From: Ruegeria arenilitoris
Lineage (GTDB): Bacteria > Pseudomonadota > Alphaproteobacteria > Rhodobacterales > Rhodobacteraceae
Length of the DNA stretch: 64,000 nt
Direction: 5' to 3'
NCBI RefSeq assembly: GCF_013031355.1
Contig: NZ_WPZO01000004.1
Span: 310,001 to 374,000, forward strand
In this document: positions 54,421-63,115 of the stretch, piece by piece
Layout: every line of letters begins with the position of its first letter
Numbering within the stretch: position 1 is the first letter of the stretch
The notes under the pieces: model-generated
Database searches by the model: none
Told to the model about the DNA's origin: nothing
Seen by the model: only the letters and a program-made list of their open reading frames with translations
Translations under genes and position numbers: made by a program

Positions 54421-54942
54421 TCAGGGTGCTGAATTGGACCCGTCGGCCCTGTGTTTGACCAACGGTTCGGACAGCAGCTCGTCTATGAAAAAGCTGAGCA
54501 ACTGTAGCCGTCCCGCGACGCCCGCCTTGCGATAGACTGCGGCGCTTTGGGCTTTGATCGTGCCCTCTTTGGTCTGCCGCAATTGGGCGATTTCCGCGAT
54601 CGACAGCCCTTTGATCGATAACAGGGCAACGTCGCGTTCGGCTTCGCTGAGGTTCCAGTCGCTGAATTGGGCATCAATGAGCTGCGCAAACGCGCCCTGC
54701 GCCACGCTCAGCTGCCGCTGCATCTGACTTACGCGCCTGTTCTGCGACCGGATCAGTGCGACGGTCGCAGCAAGGCCAGCGATCAGGGCCAGTGCCAGAG
54801 CCAGTTCAAAACTGTGCAGGTGGCGAAAGCCTGCGCTTTCCCCGCCGGTCCAGTCCAGCACTGCGTCGGTCATGAAAAAGGCGGCGCAGACGGCCTGCAC
54901 CACCAAAAGGAGCCAAAGCAGCGACGTTTGAGAAAGCTTCAT
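54421..54942 (-). CDS. Membrane-anchored LuxR-type HTH regulator
   Basis: A 173-residue protein with two hydrophobic segments (about 8-28 and 44-64), then a coiled segment (about 65-90) and a C-terminal LuxR/GerE helix-turn-helix (about 92-155, WNLSEAERDVALLSIKGLS...GTIKAQSAAVYRKAGVAGR). No receiver or autoinducer domain is present, so the membrane part is the only candidate sensor. It is upstream of the barrel gene on the same strand and follows the PepSY-like gene. Its targets are unknown. Confidence 0.85.
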   Translation of the reverse strand: MKLSQTSLLWLLLVVQAVCAAFFMTDAVLDWTGGESAGFRHLHSFELALALALIAGLAATVALIRSQNRRVSQMQRQLSVAQGAFAQLIDAQFSDWNLSEAERDVALLSIKGLSIAEIAQLRQTKEGTIKAQSAAVYRKAGVAGRLQLLSFFIDELLSEPLVKHRADGSNSAP

Positions 54943-54965
54943 ACGGCCCCTGTGAAATCATTCGA

Positions 54966-55238
54966 TCAGTCGTCGTCCTTTTCAAGTTCTATGGCGGTGA
55001 TCACGCCGTCGCTCTCGGACAGGACCAGTTCAGTCTCCACGCCATCCTTGATGAGTTCAACCTCGATTTCGCCGTCTTCGAACTCGATTTCTTCGATCTG
55101 GTAGCCTTGCCCTTCCAGCGCCGTGCGGATGTCGGCCTCTGTGGTGCCCAGTTTGTCACCCAGCCCGACATTGGCCAGGGCAAGAACGGGCGCAGTTGCG
55201 ATCAACCCGGTCAGGGTCAGCAGTTTCAAGGTTTCCAT
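54966..55238 (-). CDS. PepSY-like exported protein
   Basis: A 90-residue exported protein with a signal peptide (1-20, LALA). The mature part carries the PepSY-like strand-helix-strand: TEADIRTALEGQGYQIEEIEFEDGEIEVELIKDG, with two such beta hairpins. Many PepSY proteins inhibit or sense peptidases, but the small single-domain forms are poorly understood. The ATG at 55238 is preceded by AAGGAG. It is immediately upstream of the membrane LuxR-type gene on the same strand (23 bases between them). Confidence 0.8.
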   Translation of the reverse strand: METLKLLTLTGLIATAPVLALANVGLGDKLGTTEADIRTALEGQGYQIEEIEFEDGEIEVELIKDGVETELVLSESDGVITAIELEKDDD

Positions 55239-55352
55239 ATCGCATCTCCTTTTTGCGTTGTGGCGATGCGATTGAGCTGGGGGCGGGGCGAGGGTGTTGC
55301 GATTGGCTTTTGGTTGAATTGGCGGGGATTGAACCAAAGTTTATGCGGCAGA

Positions 55353-55742
55353 TCAGGCCTCGCCGAAATCCACCAGAACCGGCGCAGTATCATAGATTAT
55401 CCGAACAGACTTGAACTGGCTCTGATCTTCGGTCAGTTCAAACAGGTCCACGCATTCGATTGTTTCGGGGTGCCCATCCCTTATGGTGCGGGTGTAGTCG
55501 AAATGCACGGCCATCTGCGGCGCGCCGGACGTGTCGGTAAAGGTGTTCTTGTGCACGATCGAGCGGTCGCGCGTGATTTGCATCACGTTGGTGTAAAAAT
55601 CCCTGGCCGGTTGCTTTCCTGAAATCGGCGAGGTTGCCGTCGCATCCTCGGCAAACAGGCCCAGCATCGCGGACAAATCGCCGCTTTCGATGGCCTGCAG
55701 GTATTGCCGTGCCAGATCATCAATTCGGTCTTTGCCGGTCAT
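55353..55742 (-). CDS. NTF2-like (SnoaL) protein
   Basis: A 129-residue small soluble protein with the NTF2-like cone fold: DDLARQYLQAIESGDLSAMLGLFAEDATATSPISG at the start is the usual helix-strand pattern. The SnoaL family covers isomerases, cyclases and many unknowns. No substrate can be assigned. It lies alone between pnp and the PepSY gene. Confidence 0.82.
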   Translation of the reverse strand: MTGKDRIDDLARQYLQAIESGDLSAMLGLFAEDATATSPISGKQPARDFYTNVMQITRDRSIVHKNTFTDTSGAPQMAVHFDYTRTIRDGHPETIECVDLFELTEDQSQFKSVRIIYDTAPVLVDFGEA

Positions 55743-55778
55743 CGTCGTCCTTTCAGTCCATTCAAAGACATTCTAGCA

Positions 55779-55811
55779 CAAAAAAGGCCCCGGCGTTTCC
55801 ACCGGGGCCTT
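55779..55811 (-). terminator. Intrinsic terminator of pnp
   Basis: On the minus strand AAGGCCCCGG and CCGGGGCCTT form a 10-bp stem with an 8-base loop, followed by six T. It begins 23 bases after the pnp stop. Confidence 0.88.
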
Positions 55812-55833
55812 CGTTAGTTGAAAAGAGGGCAGA

Positions 55834-57984
55834 TTACTCCGCGCTTTCCTCTTTCTTTTCTTTCTTCTCAGGAACGATCTCTTCGCCGGTTTCCTGATCG
55901 ACCACTTTCATCGACAGGCGGACCTTGCCGCGATCGTCAAAGCCCAGCAACTTGACCTTAACTTCCTGACCTTCTTTCAGAACATCCGACGGATGGTTCA
56001 GGCGGCGGTTTTCGATCTGGGACACGTGGACCAGGCCGTCGCGCTTGCCAAAGAAGTTCACGAAGGCACCGAAGTCGACGATCTTGACCACTTTACCGGT
56101 GTAGATCTGACCTTCTTCCGGCTCGGCCACGATTGAATAGATCATGTCATAGGCCTTCTGGATCGATTCACCATCCGGCGAGGCGATCTTGATGACGCCG
56201 TCGTCGTTGATGTCGACCTTGGCACCCGAAACCTCGACGATCTCGCGGATGACCTTACCGCCCGAGCCGATCACTTCGCGGATCTTGTCGGTCGGGATGT
56301 TCATGGTCTCGATGCGCGGGGCGTGGACCGAGAATTCGTTGGTCTCGGACAGGGCTTTGCCCATCTCACCCAGGATGTGCATCCGGCCGTCCTTAGCTTG
56401 CGCCAGGGCTTTCTCCATGATCTCGGGCGTGATGCCCGCGACCTTGATGTCCATCTGCAGCGAGGTGATGCCGTTTTCGGTACCCGCAACCTTGAAGTCC
56501 ATGTCGCCCAGGTGGTCTTCGTCACCCAGAATGTCCGACAGGATGGCGTATTCGCCGTCATCTTCCAGGATCAGGCCCATGGCCACACCGGCAACCGGCG
56601 CCTTCAGCGGAACGCCTGCATCCATCATTGACAGAGAGCCGCCGCAGACAGATGCCATCGAGGACGAGCCGTTGGATTCAGTGATCTCCGACACGATGCG
56701 GATCGTATAGGGGAAGTCGGTTGCCGCAGGCAGAACCGCCTGCAGGGCGCGCCATGCCAGCTTGCCGTGGCCGATCTCACGACGGCCGGGGCCACCTACG
56801 CGGCCAACTTCACCCACCGAATACGGAGGGAAGTTGTAGTGCAGCAGGAAGTTCGATTTGAAGTTGCCATGCAGCGCGTCGATGAACTGTTCGTCGTCAC
56901 CGGTGCCCAGCGTGGTTACGGCCAGAGCCTGCGTTTCACCACGGGTGAACAGGGCGGAACCGTGCGTACGGGGCAGCATCGAGGTTTCTGCAACGATCGA
57001 ACGGATATCGGTGGTCGAACGACCGTCGATCCGCTTGCCGCCCTTGACGACGTCGCCGCGCAGAATGCCAGCTTCCAGCTTTTTCATTGCGGAACCGAGG
57101 TTGCCGTCTTCCAGCTGCTCTTCGGTCAGCGCTTCTTTGATCGCTTCACGGGCAGCGGCAACAGCGGCGGTGCGCTCTTGCTTGTCGGTGATTGCGAACG
57201 CGGCGCGCATCTGCTCTTCACCGGCGGCCTTAACGGCAGCGGACAGCTCGGAGTAATCCGGTGCCTGGAAGTCGAACGGCTCTTTCGCGGCTTCTTCGGC
57301 CAGCGAGATGATCAGGTCGATAACCGGCTGGATCTGCTCATGTGCGAAGTTCACCGCGCCCAGCATTTCCGCTTCGGACAGCTCGTAGGCTTCCGATTCA
57401 ACCATCATCACGGCGTCTTTGGTACCGGCAACAACCAGATCCAGACGCTGTTCAGGGTTCAGGCGCAGGTCCTGCATGTCGTCGACGGTCGGGTTCAGAA
57501 CGTATTCACCGTCCTCGAAACCGACGCGGGCACCGGCGATCGGGCCGCGGAACGGCGCGCCCGAGATGGTCAGTGCAGCCGAGGCAGCAATCATCGCGAC
57601 GATGTCGGGGTCGTTGACCAGATCGTGGCTCAGCACGGTGCACATCACCAGAACTTCGTTCTTGAAGCCATCAACGAACAGCGGGCGGATCGGACGGTCG
57701 ATCAGACGCGCGGTCAGCGTCTCTTTCTCGGTCGGGCGCGCCTCGCGCTTGAAGAAGCCACCCGGAACCTTACCGGCGGCATAGTATTTTTCCTGATAGT
57801 GGACGGTCAGCGGGAAAAAGTCCTGACCCGGCTTTTGAGCCCGTGCAAAGGTCACGTTCGCCATGACGCTGGTCTCACCCAGTGTGGCGATCACGCTGCC
57901 GTCGGCCTGACGGGCAACCTTGCCGGTTTCCAGTGTGAGCGTCTCTTCGCCCCACTGCATAGATTTCTTCGTTACATCAAACAT
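55834..57984 (-). CDS. pnp: Polyribonucleotide nucleotidyltransferase
   Basis: A 716-residue PNPase, the usual length. Two RNase PH domains (about 10-230 and 310-540) flank a helical linker, and the C-terminal KH domain ([20 protein letters not shown], about 558-577) and S1 domain ([28 protein letters not shown], about 625-652) bind RNA. It degrades RNA 3' to 5' by phosphorolysis and belongs to the degradosome. The C-terminus is acidic and lysine-rich. In most relatives pnp directly follows rpsO; here 3.5 kb with four other genes lies between. Confidence 0.96.
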   Translation of the reverse strand: MFDVTKKSMQWGEETLTLETGKVARQADGSVIATLGETSVMANVTFARAQKPGQDFFPLTVHYQEKYYAAGKVPGGFFKREARPTEKETLTARLIDRPIRPLFVDGFKNEVLVMCTVLSHDLVNDPDIVAMIAASAALTISGAPFRGPIAGARVGFEDGEYVLNPTVDDMQDLRLNPEQRLDLVVAGTKDAVMMVESEAYELSEAEMLGAVNFAHEQIQPVIDLIISLAEEAAKEPFDFQAPDYSELSAAVKAAGEEQMRAAFAITDKQERTAAVAAAREAIKEALTEEQLEDGNLGSAMKKLEAGILRGDVVKGGKRIDGRSTTDIRSIVAETSMLPRTHGSALFTRGETQALAVTTLGTGDDEQFIDALHGNFKSNFLLHYNFPPYSVGEVGRVGGPGRREIGHGKLAWRALQAVLPAATDFPYTIRIVSEITESNGSSSMASVCGGSLSMMDAGVPLKAPVAGVAMGLILEDDGEYAILSDILGDEDHLGDMDFKVAGTENGITSLQMDIKVAGITPEIMEKALAQAKDGRMHILGEMGKALSETNEFSVHAPRIETMNIPTDKIREVIGSGGKVIREIVEVSGAKVDINDDGVIKIASPDGESIQKAYDMIYSIVAEPEEGQIYTGKVVKIVDFGAFVNFFGKRDGLVHVSQIENRRLNHPSDVLKEGQEVKVKLLGFDDRGKVRLSMKVVDQETGEEIVPEKKEKKEESAE

Positions 57985-58417
57985 ATGCGTATCCTAGATG
58001 GGAGCACTCCCGCCCCTGCGGGTCTCCCGTTTGCATGGCGGCCCCATTGCCGCCGACCCCATTTTAGCTTTCGTCTGAGTGCCGGGGTCAGGGCACAACG
58101 TCTCAGATACCCGCGCGCATACATTAGAATGGGTTGGAAGGAAAGCGAAACCGGACGAAGCGACGGTACTCGACGGATATTTGCCGCTGCAGGCCGCGCC
58201 AAGCCGCAATCCAGCCTGCGTCTGGTCGAACTGGGTCCGAGTTCTGCATACGTATTGTGTAAATTGAATGCGTTTTGTAAAAAAGTGGTTGCAGTGTAGG
58301 CTGTTACCATTGAACCCGCGGTCGAAAGGACGGAAACGCGCCAGGGAGTAGAACACTCATATCCGTCGGCCGCCCGAATACCTTGGCGTTTGCAATTGGC
58401 GAACGGAGGGGCTTCGA
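57985..58417. promoter_or_regulatory. Divergent region between pnp and the BCCT gene
   Basis: About 430 bases with no gene I can support. Next to pnp two stem-loops lie in its leader: 58000-58028 (GGGAG...CTCCC around CCCGC/GCGGG) and 58037-58054 (GGCGGC/GCCGCC). They may be the RNase III-type processing site through which PNPase autoregulates in enterics, though no sequence match is claimed. The half towards the BCCT gene is AT-richer (58230-58320) and should hold its promoter. The short frames here do not look like coding sequence. Confidence 0.55.
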
Positions 58418-60019
58418 ATGGCTCAAGGCAAGAAAATGCTGGATCCGGATCCACGGATCTATGATTTCGAAACAGAATACGAACTGGGGCAGGACAATGT
58501 CCGCCCGTTCGGTCTGGACATCCACAATCCGGTCTTCCTGATATCCAGTATCCTGATCTTTGCCTTCGTTCTGATCGCATTGGCCAATCAGGAAGCTGCG
58601 GCGTCGTTTTTTGGCTGGCTCCGGCCTTGGCTGACCAGCACGTTTGACTGGTTCCTGGTCTTGTCCGTTGACGCAATCACCCTGTTCTGTCTGGTGTTGA
58701 TCATCCTGCCGGTTGGCAAGGTCCGGATTGGTGGCAAGGATGCCAAGCCCGACTATTCCTATGCCGGTTGGATCGCGATGATGTTCGCGGCCGGTATCGG
58801 CATCGGTCTGCTGTTCTTTGGCGTGATGGAGCCGGTTTACTACAACTTTGCCGAAGACGGGAACGCGCGCCCCTTGGGCATCGATATCGCGGTTCCCGGC
58901 AATGAGTATATCGGCATCGTCGGTACCATCCACCATTGGGGCCTTGAAGGCTGGGCGGTGTATGCCGCCGTTGGCCTGAGCCTCGCAATCTTCAGCTATA
59001 ACCTTGGTTTGCCATTGACCTTGCGGTCGGCCTTTTACCCGATTTTGGGCGAGCGTGTCTGGGGTTGGTGGGGCCATATCATTGATACGCTGGCGGTGTT
59101 CGCCACGCTGTTTGGTCTAACCACGTCCCTTGGTCTTGGCGCACAACAGGTTGCTGCCGGTTTGAACGAAGTGTTTGGCATCGAACCCAGTCCGACCGTC
59201 GTCGTTCTGCTGATCATCGGCATCACCATGATCGCGTTGGGCTCGGTCCTTATGGGTATGGACGCAGGTGTGAAACGGCTGAGTGAGATCAACATGATCA
59301 TGGCCGTGGGCCTGTTTATCTTTGTGATCGTGGTGACGGGTGTCGGCACCGCCATTGCGCGGTATTTCAACGTGATGGTGGATTACGTGTTCCACCTCCC
59401 CTCGTTGTCGAACCCATTCGGACGAGAAGACAGCAGCTATTTCCACGGTTGGACAACCTTCTATTGGGCGTGGTGGATCGCATGGTCGCCCTTTGTGGGC
59501 ATGTTTATCGCCCGTATCTCAAAGGGCCGCACAGTGCGTGAGTTCGTGATCTGCGCCTTGCTGGCCCCGACGGCGGTCTGCGCCCTTTGGATGTCGACCT
59601 TTGGCGGTGCAGCCATCGATATGCTTAACGCGGGCGGAGCCGAAGGTGTCCGGGCCACGGTGATCGACAGCTATGCCCCCGAGGGCGCGCTGTTCGGGTT
59701 CCTGAAAGAGCTTCCGCTTTACGGCATCATCGCCCCCATCGCGCTGATCCTGATCGTGGTGTTCTTTGTCACCTCGTCGGATTCAGGCTCGCTGGTGATC
59801 GACACCATCACCGCAGGCGGCAAGATGGACGCCCCGGTGATCCAGCGCGTGTTCTGGTGCACGCTCGAGGGCCTCGTCGCTATCGCCTTGCTGTTGGGAG
59901 GTGGCCTGTCAGCCCTGCAAGGTGCGGCGGTATCGACCGGCATTCCATTTACGCTGGTGGTTCTGATGATGTGCTACTGCCTGTGGCTGGCGCTGAAATC
60001 GGAAAAGTCGAAGATGTAA
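58418..60019 (+). CDS. BCCT-family osmolyte transporter
   Basis: A 533-residue inner-membrane carrier with about 12 membrane segments. Family signatures are FAAGIGIGLLFFGVMEP (GxGxG type sodium-site segment, about 128-144) and YWAWWIAWSPFVGMFIAR (about 350-367) followed by the ISKGRTVREF loop. It imports glycine betaine, choline, carnitine or DMSP driven by Na+ or H+. The segment GIGIG (as in GxGxG sequences of BetP and BetT) cannot fix the substrate. The short C-terminus lacks the osmosensing tail of BetP. A betaine-catabolic operon is in the same window, so betaine or choline is a reasonable guess. GGAGG precedes the ATG. Confidence 0.9.
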   Translation: MAQGKKMLDPDPRIYDFETEYELGQDNVRPFGLDIHNPVFLISSILIFAFVLIALANQEAAASFFGWLRPWLTSTFDWFLVLSVDAITLFCLVLIILPVGKVRIGGKDAKPDYSYAGWIAMMFAAGIGIGLLFFGVMEPVYYNFAEDGNARPLGIDIAVPGNEYIGIVGTIHHWGLEGWAVYAAVGLSLAIFSYNLGLPLTLRSAFYPILGERVWGWWGHIIDTLAVFATLFGLTTSLGLGAQQVAAGLNEVFGIEPSPTVVVLLIIGITMIALGSVLMGMDAGVKRLSEINMIMAVGLFIFVIVVTGVGTAIARYFNVMVDYVFHLPSLSNPFGREDSSYFHGWTTFYWAWWIAWSPFVGMFIARISKGRTVREFVICALLAPTAVCALWMSTFGGAAIDMLNAGGAEGVRATVIDSYAPEGALFGFLKELPLYGIIAPIALILIVVFFVTSSDSGSLVIDTITAGGKMDAPVIQRVFWCTLEGLVAIALLLGGGLSALQGAAVSTGIPFTLVVLMMCYCLWLALKSEKSKM

Positions 60020-60037
60020 TTCATCCTTAGGGAAAGC

Positions 60038-60067
60038 AAACGCCCGCCATTTGGCGGGCGTTTTTTT
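60038..60067. terminator. Intrinsic terminator after the BCCT gene
   Basis: CGCCCGCCA and TGGCGGGCG (9 bp, two-base loop) followed by seven T on the plus strand. The minus side has a short T-rich tail, so it may also end the converging NTF2-like gene. Confidence 0.85.
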
Positions 60068-60095
60068 GTCTGACCATCAGGTTGGTCCGCAGGCT

Positions 60096-60866
60096 TTAGA
60101 ATTTGCCGTTGTCATGCGCCACATCAGCAGGAATGGGCGAAACGACATCCCAATGTTCAACGATTTTCCCGTCTTCAACCCGCCACAGATCGAAGAACGC
60201 CCAGGGCTCACCGCCCATGGTGGCATCGGTTGCCACAAACACGAAATTGCCCTCGGCAACGGCGAATTGCGGTTCGAACTTGGTGATTACCATACCCTGC
60301 GCGGCAAAGGCCTCGATCGCGGCCATCAGCCCCGACAATCCGTCGTCGATCGAGGGGTTGTGCTGCATGTAAACTTCGGGGTCCATGTAATTTGTGACGT
60401 TCTCGGGTGCAGCACCCCCCAAAACGTCGCGTACGAAACCCAGGACCAACTCCTTGTTTTCCTGCGTCTTGTCGCGGTCGTTGATCTCGGTCGGCCCATC
60501 CGTCATGCCGCGCCCGGATGCTGTGGTTTCGGGGATGGGCTGCAGATTATCCCAGTGTTCAACAACCTTTCCGTCTTGCACGCGGAAAATGTCAAAAGCC
60601 GCCAGCGAGGACGCGCCAAACGCATCGGCATTGTCATAGGTGTTGTGCAACACGACCATGTCGCCCTCGACAATCACGCGATGGGTTGTGGCGGTCATGC
60701 CGGACTGTGCGACCAGCGGGATCAGCCCCATCAGCCCGTCGGCCCCGGTCGGAACCTGAGGGTTGTGCTGAACATAGTCGGCCGTCACCAGCTGGCGTGC
60801 GGCGTCGGGATCATGTTCGATGAAGGCGGCCGAGAATAGGGCGAGGACAAGCTCTTTCGGGGTCAT
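60096..60866 (-). CDS. Tandem NTF2-like (SnoaL) protein
   Basis: A 256-residue soluble protein with two related NTF2-like domains of about 125 residues. Each has a Y[VM]QHNP motif (QHNPQVPTGADGL at about 33 and QHNPSIDDGLSGL at about 168), a DIFRVQDGKVVEHWDNLQPIP / DLWRVEDGKIVEHWDVVSPIP strand, and a similar end. The tandem arrangement and the exact repetition of the motif point to an internal duplication. Family members are cyclases, isomerases or binding proteins. It is divergent from an HxlR regulator. Confidence 0.85.
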   Translation of the reverse strand: MTPKELVLALFSAAFIEHDPDAARQLVTADYVQHNPQVPTGADGLMGLIPLVAQSGMTATTHRVIVEGDMVVLHNTYDNADAFGASSLAAFDIFRVQDGKVVEHWDNLQPIPETTASGRGMTDGPTEINDRDKTQENKELVLGFVRDVLGGAAPENVTNYMDPEVYMQHNPSIDDGLSGLMAAIEAFAAQGMVITKFEPQFAVAEGNFVFVATDATMGGEPWAFFDLWRVEDGKIVEHWDVVSPIPADVAHDNGKF

Positions 60867-60902
60867 GGGTCAGTTCCTGATGATTCGAGTTGTGGCAATA
60901 GT

Positions 60903-61026
60903 AAGTATTAAAAACGCACCACATATCAATTACGCACTTTGAGATCACATGGTTACTTCAAGGATACTTTGTTGAAAAACAGGTGGTTGAATTGCGTTCC
61001 AAAAGTATTATGATCGTTTCAAGTAT
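60903..61026. promoter_or_regulatory. Repeated AAGTAT motifs upstream of hxlR-like gene
   Basis: AAGTAT occurs at 60903-60908, 61003-61008 and 61021-61026, and ATACTT (inverted) at 60964-60969, all within an AT-rich intergenic stretch between the divergent NTF2-like and HxlR genes. They are candidate sites for the HxlR-type protein on both promoters. Confidence 0.4.
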
Positions 61027-61048
61027 CTAAACTGCACCAGAGGCTGAC

Positions 61049-61426
61049 ATGCTCCCTATCGGCGTCAACAGCAAAGCCGAAGCGTCAAACTGTTCGATCC
61101 GTTCGGTTCTGTCCAACGTGACCGGCAAGTGGCGCATGATCATTATTCTCGCGCTGGAAGACGAACCGAAGCGATTTGGAGAGCTGAAACGCTGTATCGG
61201 TGACGTGACGCAACGGGTGCTGACGGAAAACCTGCGCGGGCTGCAACGCGATGGCTACCTGACGCGGACGGTCGACCCCGGCCCGCCCGTTGCGGTATCC
61301 TACGCGCTGACACCTTTGGGCCGTGGTTTGCTGGCTCTGCTCAAGCCGCTTGTCTACTGGTCCCATGAGCAAATGGATGAGGTTAAGACCGCGCGCATGG
61401 AGTATGAACGCGCTCAGACAGACTGA
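61049..61426 (+). CDS. HxlR-family transcriptional regulator
   Basis: A 125-residue winged-helix regulator. Features: CSIRSVLSNVTGKWRMIIILALEDEPKRFGELKRCI (about 14-49) and VTQRVLTENLRGLQRDGYLTRTVDPGPPVAVSYALTPLGRGLLALL. The Cys before the helix (C14) is the position used as a redox switch in some HxlR members (for example YodB Cys6-like). It probably represses the divergent NTF2-like gene in the absence of a reactive ligand; that is inference. Confidence 0.9.
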   Translation: MLPIGVNSKAEASNCSIRSVLSNVTGKWRMIIILALEDEPKRFGELKRCIGDVTQRVLTENLRGLQRDGYLTRTVDPGPPVAVSYALTPLGRGLLALLKPLVYWSHEQMDEVKTARMEYERAQTD

Positions 61427-61483
61427 GGCCTCATGACACCATTTACAGGCTTGTGAAATGGGTCCGTTCTGTCATCCGGGCAT

Positions 61484-61512
61484 AAAAAACGCCCGCCAAA
61501 TTGGCGGGCGTC
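61484..61512 (-). terminator. Intrinsic terminator of rpsO
   Basis: On the minus strand a GC-rich stem (CGCCCGCCA/TGGCGGGCG type) with a 3-base loop is followed by six T, about 35 bases past the rpsO stop. Confidence 0.85.
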
Positions 61513-61549
61513 AAACCGAAAACCGGTTTCAATCTAGTGCAAAAAGTGC

Positions 61550-61819
61550 TTAGCGGCGGATGCCCAGCTTTTTGATCAGGTCCTGATAGCGTGCTTCTTC
61601 CTTGCCCTTCAGGTAGTCCAGCAGTTTACGGCGCTGGGCGACCATTTTCAGCAGACCGCGACGACCGTGGTTGTCTTTCTTGTGGGTCTTGAAGTGCTCG
61701 GTCAGGGTGTTGATGCGCGAGGTCAGGATGGCAACCTGTACTTCAGGCGAACCGGTGTCGCCCTCTTTGGTGCCGAATTCTTTCATTACGCGTGCTTTTT
61801 CAACGGCAGTGATCGACAT
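61550..61819 (-). CDS. rpsO: 30S ribosomal protein S15
   Basis: An 89-residue ribosomal protein, the normal length. It starts [28 protein letters not shown] and includes the 16S rRNA-binding region [23 protein letters not shown]. It lies in the truB-rpsO-pnp neighbourhood but is separated from pnp by the BCCT/NTF2/HxlR genes and from truB by two others. It carries its own terminator, so it is transcribed apart from pnp. Confidence 0.97.
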   Translation of the reverse strand: MSITAVEKARVMKEFGTKEGDTGSPEVQVAILTSRINTLTEHFKTHKKDNHGRRGLLKMVAQRRKLLDYLKGKEEARYQDLIKKLGIRR

Positions 61820-61962
61820 CGGGGTCTCCTTTAAAGGTTAGAGTTGATGGCGCAGGCCGGGATGTCGTCCAGCGCAGGCCCATGGAGAGAACCGCACCGA
61901 TTCCGATGCGGATGCGCGCGTATATGCGCATTTTGGGCAAATGGCAAAGGGATTCTGTCGGA

Positions 61963-63021
61963 TCAGCCCAGCGCGGTCAGCTGCGCCAGCTCGGCCTCGG
62001 TGATCAACTGAATGTCGTCGGCGGTCAAGCCCTCGGCCCCCAGCAGCTGCGCCACGTCCTGCCCGTCGACCAGCACATGGGAAAGATTTTCGTTCTGGGC
62101 ATCGGTCTCGATTCGGATATCGGGGTCTTCGGCACCATCCCAGGACACGAACAGCTTGTCCTGACCGGGTTGGAAATCCATCACTGTCACGGTCTCATCC
62201 TCGGTCTCGGAGCCAAGGATGATGTCATCGGCGCCATCGCCGCCAGTGACGATATCCCCGCTGTCGGCCAGGATCATGTCCTCACCGGCACCGCCATTCA
62301 GAAAGTCAGTGACCTGTTCGCCCTCACCATCGTCGCCGTTCAGGATGTCATCGCCGTCCCCGCCGAACAGAACATCCTCACCCGCGCCGCCGCGCAGAGT
62401 GTCGTCGCCATAGCCGCCATGCAGCGCGTCATCGCCTTCGCCGCCGTCCAGCGTGTCATCGTCTTGACCGCCATGCAGCGTATCGTCGCCCTTACCGCCG
62501 TCCAGCTGATCCGCGCCGAAATGACCATAGAGCTCATCGTCGCCGTCATCCCCTTTCAGCAGGTCATCGCCGCCCTCACCGTGGAGAGTGTCGTCGTCGT
62601 CCCCGCCTGAGACGGTATCCGCACCTTCGCCCCCGTGCAGCACGTCACTGCCCGCGCCGCCAAAGATCGCGTCATCTGCGCCGAAACCGTTGATTTGGTC
62701 GACGCCGTCCTGCCCGGTCAGGACATCTGCATCCTCGGTCCCGGCAATGATCAGATCGCCCTGGAATTCCGATATGATGGTCCCGGTCGACGGGTCGGGG
62801 TCTTCGGGCTTGGCGGTTTCGTCCACTTCACCGATTTCGTCTGGGGTCGAGGGGCCTTCGACGTTGTCATCAATCTCGAGGAAATTGCCCTCGGTCACCT
62901 CGTCGATCTGGTCTTCGGAGATTTCGTCCTCTTCAGGCTCGTCCTCGGGTTCGAAAACGTCGCTCATGGCATAGGCGGCGCCACCGACTGCGGCCAGTCC
63001 AAGCAAACCGATCAGAAACAT
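61963..63021 (-). CDS. Membrane-anchored RTX calcium-binding protein
   Basis: A 352-residue acidic protein. An uncleaved-looking N-terminal membrane segment (about 2-18) is followed by an acidic linker (EDEPEEDEISEDQ). About a dozen RTX nonapeptides (GGxGxDxLx type, for example GGAGSDVLHGGEGADTVSGG) run from about 115 to 250. A C-terminal region (about 255-350) with repeated DIxLG-type strands ends in a short tail. RTX repeats bind Ca2+ in a beta-roll. Classic RTX exoproteins are secreted by type I systems with C-terminal signals; this one instead seems tethered by its N-terminus. The ATG at 63021 has GGAGGG upstream. Confidence 0.85.
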   Translation of the reverse strand: MFLIGLLGLAAVGGAAYAMSDVFEPEDEPEEDEISEDQIDEVTEGNFLEIDDNVEGPSTPDEIGEVDETAKPEDPDPSTGTIISEFQGDLIIAGTEDADVLTGQDGVDQINGFGADDAIFGGAGSDVLHGGEGADTVSGGDDDDTLHGEGGDDLLKGDDGDDELYGHFGADQLDGGKGDDTLHGGQDDDTLDGGEGDDALHGGYGDDTLRGGAGEDVLFGGDGDDILNGDDGEGEQVTDFLNGGAGEDMILADSGDIVTGGDGADDIILGSETEDETVTVMDFQPGQDKLFVSWDGAEDPDIRIETDAQNENLSHVLVDGQDVAQLLGAEGLTADDIQLITEAELAQLTALG

Positions 63022-63115
63022 GGGAACCCTCCGTGAACGCACTGGTCCGAGGGTAAATGTCTCATGCGATCAGTTACTTGGTCAAAGCCGGACTGATCTT
63101 GTGGTTAACCTTTTG

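Noticed and set aside
56767-58299. Rightward frame opposite pnp
   Set aside because: Antisense shadow of pnp extended into the leader region; no domain or start signal.
57972-58676. Leftward frames in the pnp-BCCT gap
   Set aside because: Cys/Arg-rich translations without ribosome-binding site or recognisable fold, overlapping the BCCT gene start.
62200-62680. DNA-level tandem repeat or CRISPR-like array
   Set aside because: The periodicity is the coding pattern of RTX nonapeptides; units are diverged and have no spacers.
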